Source: JALZEG01 sp035942255 | GTDB taxonomy: Bacteria > Actinomycetota > CADDZG01 > WHSQ01 | Direction: 5' to 3' | Length of the DNA: 64,000 nucleotides | Assembly (NCBI GenBank): GCA_035942255.1 | Contig: DASZDG010000138.1 | Span: 4,200 to 68,199, forward strand | In this document: in pieces, positions 62,142 through 64,000 of the stretch | Numbering within the stretch: position 1 is the first letter of the stretch | Layout of the letters: the number at the start of each line of letters is the position of its first letter | Notes under the pieces: model-generated | Database searches by the model: none | What the model was told of the DNA's origin: nothing | Seen by the model: the letters and a program-made list of their open reading frames with translations, nothing else | Position numbers and translations under genes: made by a program

Positions 62142-63116
62142 GTGAAGCGTTTGGTTGCACTGGCAATAACGATGGTCCTGGCGGCGGGAGTCCCTGCCGG
62201 GGCTTCCGTAGCGGACGGGGCGGCGGCCCCAGCGGAGACGCAGGGTCTCGACAACCCCAGCGAGGGGCGTCGCGTCGAGCGCGGGGACATGGCCGTCGCG
62301 GTGCCCCCGCGGGGGATGACGGCGACGATGGAGCTCATCCGGACGGACGGGACCATCGACGTCCTCACGGTGCGTCACGGAAACGACGGCACCGTGCATA
62401 CGAGGCACGAGACCGGCGAAGGCGGGCACGAGGACGAGTCGTACAAGGAGACGGCGTCCTCGACCACGAGTCCCATCCCGGCCTGCTCCGACTCGACCTA
62501 CCGCACCTCGTCGGTCCAGGTTCAGCACAACCCGTACTTCCTCGTCAACAGCGACGTCCTGAACGCCACCGTCACGACCGCAATGATGAAGCAGGCGATC
62601 CTGAACGCGGGCAACAACATCGCGAACGCGAGGAACGACTGTGGCATGCCCGACAACGTGGACGCGCCGGCGGTATCGGGCGTGGGCGACACGCCGCTCC
62701 GAACCAACTTCTACGTCGTGAACGGCGAGCACTACTGCGACAACCGCGACGTCTACAGCGTCGTCGAGCTAGGCGTCTTGAACGACGCCATGGCCTCAAC
62801 GTGCAGGCTGGTGGGAACCAATACCGAGTTGATCGCGGCCGACATCCGGTTCAACCGGGCGGTCAACTGGTTCATCGGGTCGGCGCCTAGCTGCGCCACC
62901 ACCGAGTACTGGGACATGGAGGGCACAGCGACGCACGAGATGGGCCACGTCTACGGCCTGGAGCACGCGGTGGACGACAGATACGCGACGTGGTCGGAGA
63001 AGACGCTGCACAAGAACCTCACGATGCACAACTATCTGCCGTACAGCGCACGGTGCCAGACGTGGTACCGGACGCTCGGCAGAGGCGACGTCCTGGGGCT
63101 CGAGTCGAGGTACTGA
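62142..63116 (+). CDS. Secreted metzincin-like zinc protease, tandem copy 1
   Basis: 324 residues from GTG 62142 with GGGAGG upstream. Signal peptide MKRLVALAITMVLAAGVPAG. A propeptide-like region with RGDMAVAVPPRGMTATMEL is shared with the next gene. The zinc motif HEMGHVYGLEH lies at about 265-275, the HExxHxxGxxH type. Cys residues (for example CSDSTY, CGMPDN, YCDNRD and CRLVG) likely form disulfides. Substrate unknown; probably an extracellular protease for proteins. A hairpin lies after the stop. Confidence 0.9.
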   Translation: MKRLVALAITMVLAAGVPAGASVADGAAAPAETQGLDNPSEGRRVERGDMAVAVPPRGMTATMELIRTDGTIDVLTVRHGNDGTVHTRHETGEGGHEDESYKETASSTTSPIPACSDSTYRTSSVQVQHNPYFLVNSDVLNATVTTAMMKQAILNAGNNIANARNDCGMPDNVDAPAVSGVGDTPLRTNFYVVNGEHYCDNRDVYSVVELGVLNDAMASTCRLVGTNTELIAADIRFNRAVNWFIGSAPSCATTEYWDMEGTATHEMGHVYGLEHAVDDRYATWSEKTLHKNLTMHNYLPYSARCQTWYRTLGRGDVLGLESRY

Positions 63117-63141
63117 GGAGCACGCACCACCAAGGTGGATA

Positions 63142-63171
63142 GGGGGGCCCGGCGCCTTGCCGCCGGCCCCC
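63142..63171 (+). terminator. Hairpin between tandem protease genes
   Basis: GGGGGCC-CGGCG and CGCCGGCCCCC form a strong stem with one bulged C and a short loop, 26 bases after the first gene's stop. No T-run; it could reduce read-through into the second copy. Confidence 0.5.
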
Positions 63172-63233
63172 GCGTCCTCGGTCTCTATCTCGACGCTCGG
63201 CAGAGAGTCGAACTCATTCTGGGAGGCAAACCG

Positions 63234-64000
63234 TGAAGAAATCGATGGTCATTGTGCTCGGCGCGTTCGTCGTAGCTGCAGCACTACCGGGAACGGGAGC
63301 GGGGGCGGCCCCCGCTCCGAGCATGGCGTCGTCGACGGGTGAAGACGCGTCGACGAACAAGGCGGACAACGCCATCATCGTTCGTGGTGACATGGGTGTC
63401 GCCGTCCCTCCTCGAGGGGCGACGGCGATGATGGAGCTCGCGCGGGAGGACGGCACCTTCGACGTCCTCAGGGTGGAGCACCGCCGTGACGGCGAGGTCC
63501 GAACGACGTACCGGCCGGGCGATCAGAGCCCCGAGCCGATCGACGAGTCGTACGACTCGGCTCTCTTGGAGGGCACCACCATTCCCGCGTGCTCCGATTC
63601 AGCATACAACCTGTACCCGAGCCAAGTGGCTTCACAGCCGTACTTCCTGGTGAACGACGACGTCCTGTCGGAGACCGTGACGAGCGCGGCGATGATGAAG
63701 CAGGCGATGCTGAACGGCGGCAGCAACATCGTCAATGCGAGGAACGACTGCGGCCTCCCAGACAACGTCGACGCTCCGGCGCTCTCGGGTGTCGGTGACA
63801 CCTCCCTGAGGTCGCAGTTCTACGTCGCCAACGGCGACCACCATTGCACGGACTACGACGTCTGGAGCGTGGTCGAGCTCGGCACTCTGTATGGGGCGTT
63901 CGCGAGCGCGTGCATCATGTGGTGGGACAACGGTGACATCCTCTCGGCGGACGTACGGTTCAACCGCGATAAGAACTGGTTCATCGGGTCCCCTCCGAGC
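63234..64000 (+). CDS. Secreted metzincin-like protease, tandem copy 2, cut by window edge
   Basis: From GTG 63234 (GGGAGG 6 bases upstream) the frame is open to the end, at least 255 residues. Signal peptide MKKSMVIVLGAFVVAAALPG and then NAIIVRGDMGVAVPPRGATA, the shared propeptide word. Other parallels are IPACSDSAYNLYPSQVASQPYFLV, ARNDCGLPDNVDAPALSGVG and NRDKNWFIGSPPS, which in copy 1 lie just before the zinc motif. The zinc motif itself should fall beyond the window, so the catalytic status cannot be checked. Confidence 0.85.

Noticed and set aside
1..64000. tRNA genes
   Set aside because: I looked for the GTTCGANTC-type T-loop with CCA-like ends and found no convincing cloverleaf; a dedicated search would be needed to exclude them.

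Overview
The window is high-GC (about 70% by eye) chromosomal DNA from a member of the Actinomycetota, probably an uncultured or deep lineage. The supporting signs are a mycothiol-type maleylpyruvate isomerase-fold protein, a complete GlgE (TreS-Mak-GlgE-GlgB) pathway, an actinobacterial DEDD-exonuclease/GIY-YIG fusion, an SCO2322-like secreted protein next to an ECF transporter, GTGA stop/start overlaps throughout, and several genes whose -10 box (TANNNT) lies 6-7 bases before a start codon that has no Shine-Dalgarno sequence (leaderless mRNAs). I see no insertion sequence, prophage, CRISPR array or tRNA.

Layout. 1-6719: M48 membrane protease (cut by the window edge), an unknown membrane protein, a small Cys protein, and a reverse-strand operon of PP2C phosphatase, zinc ribbon, CoA-transferase and NYN nuclease-like protein. 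6771-8441: an SOS (LexA) box over the promoter of the exonuclease/GIY-YIG repair protein. 8486-20212: a mixed region with secreted proteins of unknown role, an MFS exporter, a sigma factor/kelch pair, a frameshifted FAD oxidoreductase, trpD with an M20 peptidase, RidA and a secreted beta-propeller. 20313-26057: reverse-strand cobalamin-riboswitch operon coding for a transcobalamin-alpha-like barrel protein, a transcobalamin-beta-like (SCO2322-like) protein, and ECF T, A and S components, running into rnpB, the RNase P RNA. 26077-29920: DUF457-type hydrolase, RNase H, zinc-ribbon coiled-coil protein, then a sigma factor/anti-sigma/MDMPI operon. 29940-31526: a lower-GC patch with a MauE-like/Cys-rich fusion and an orphan gene. 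31598-52084: a metzincin-like protease, then a large alpha-glucan/trehalose cluster (glgX, treY, treZ, glgP, glgE, treS, mak, glgB, GH57). 52213-57279: two tandem LVIVD-type secreted proteins and a large VWA/beta-propeller surface protein. 57474-61996: ATP-dependent DNA ligase and a stand-alone LigD-type polymerase, with an RTX-like repeat protein and a YitT/YczE-like membrane protein. 62142-64000: two tandem secreted metzincin-like proteases, the second cut by the window edge.

How the genes work together. The glucan cluster can make, trim and recycle alpha-glucan and link it to trehalose by two routes: TreY/TreZ release trehalose from glucan ends, while TreS, Mak, GlgE and GlgB turn trehalose into branched glucan. 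The most interesting unit is the B12-controlled operon. Its riboswitch, ECF transporter and two secreted proteins that look like the separated halves of animal intrinsic factor/transcobalamin suggest surface capture of cobalamin before uptake. Two genes (14839-16051 and 39714-40687) carry single frameshifts that could be real decay or sequence errors.
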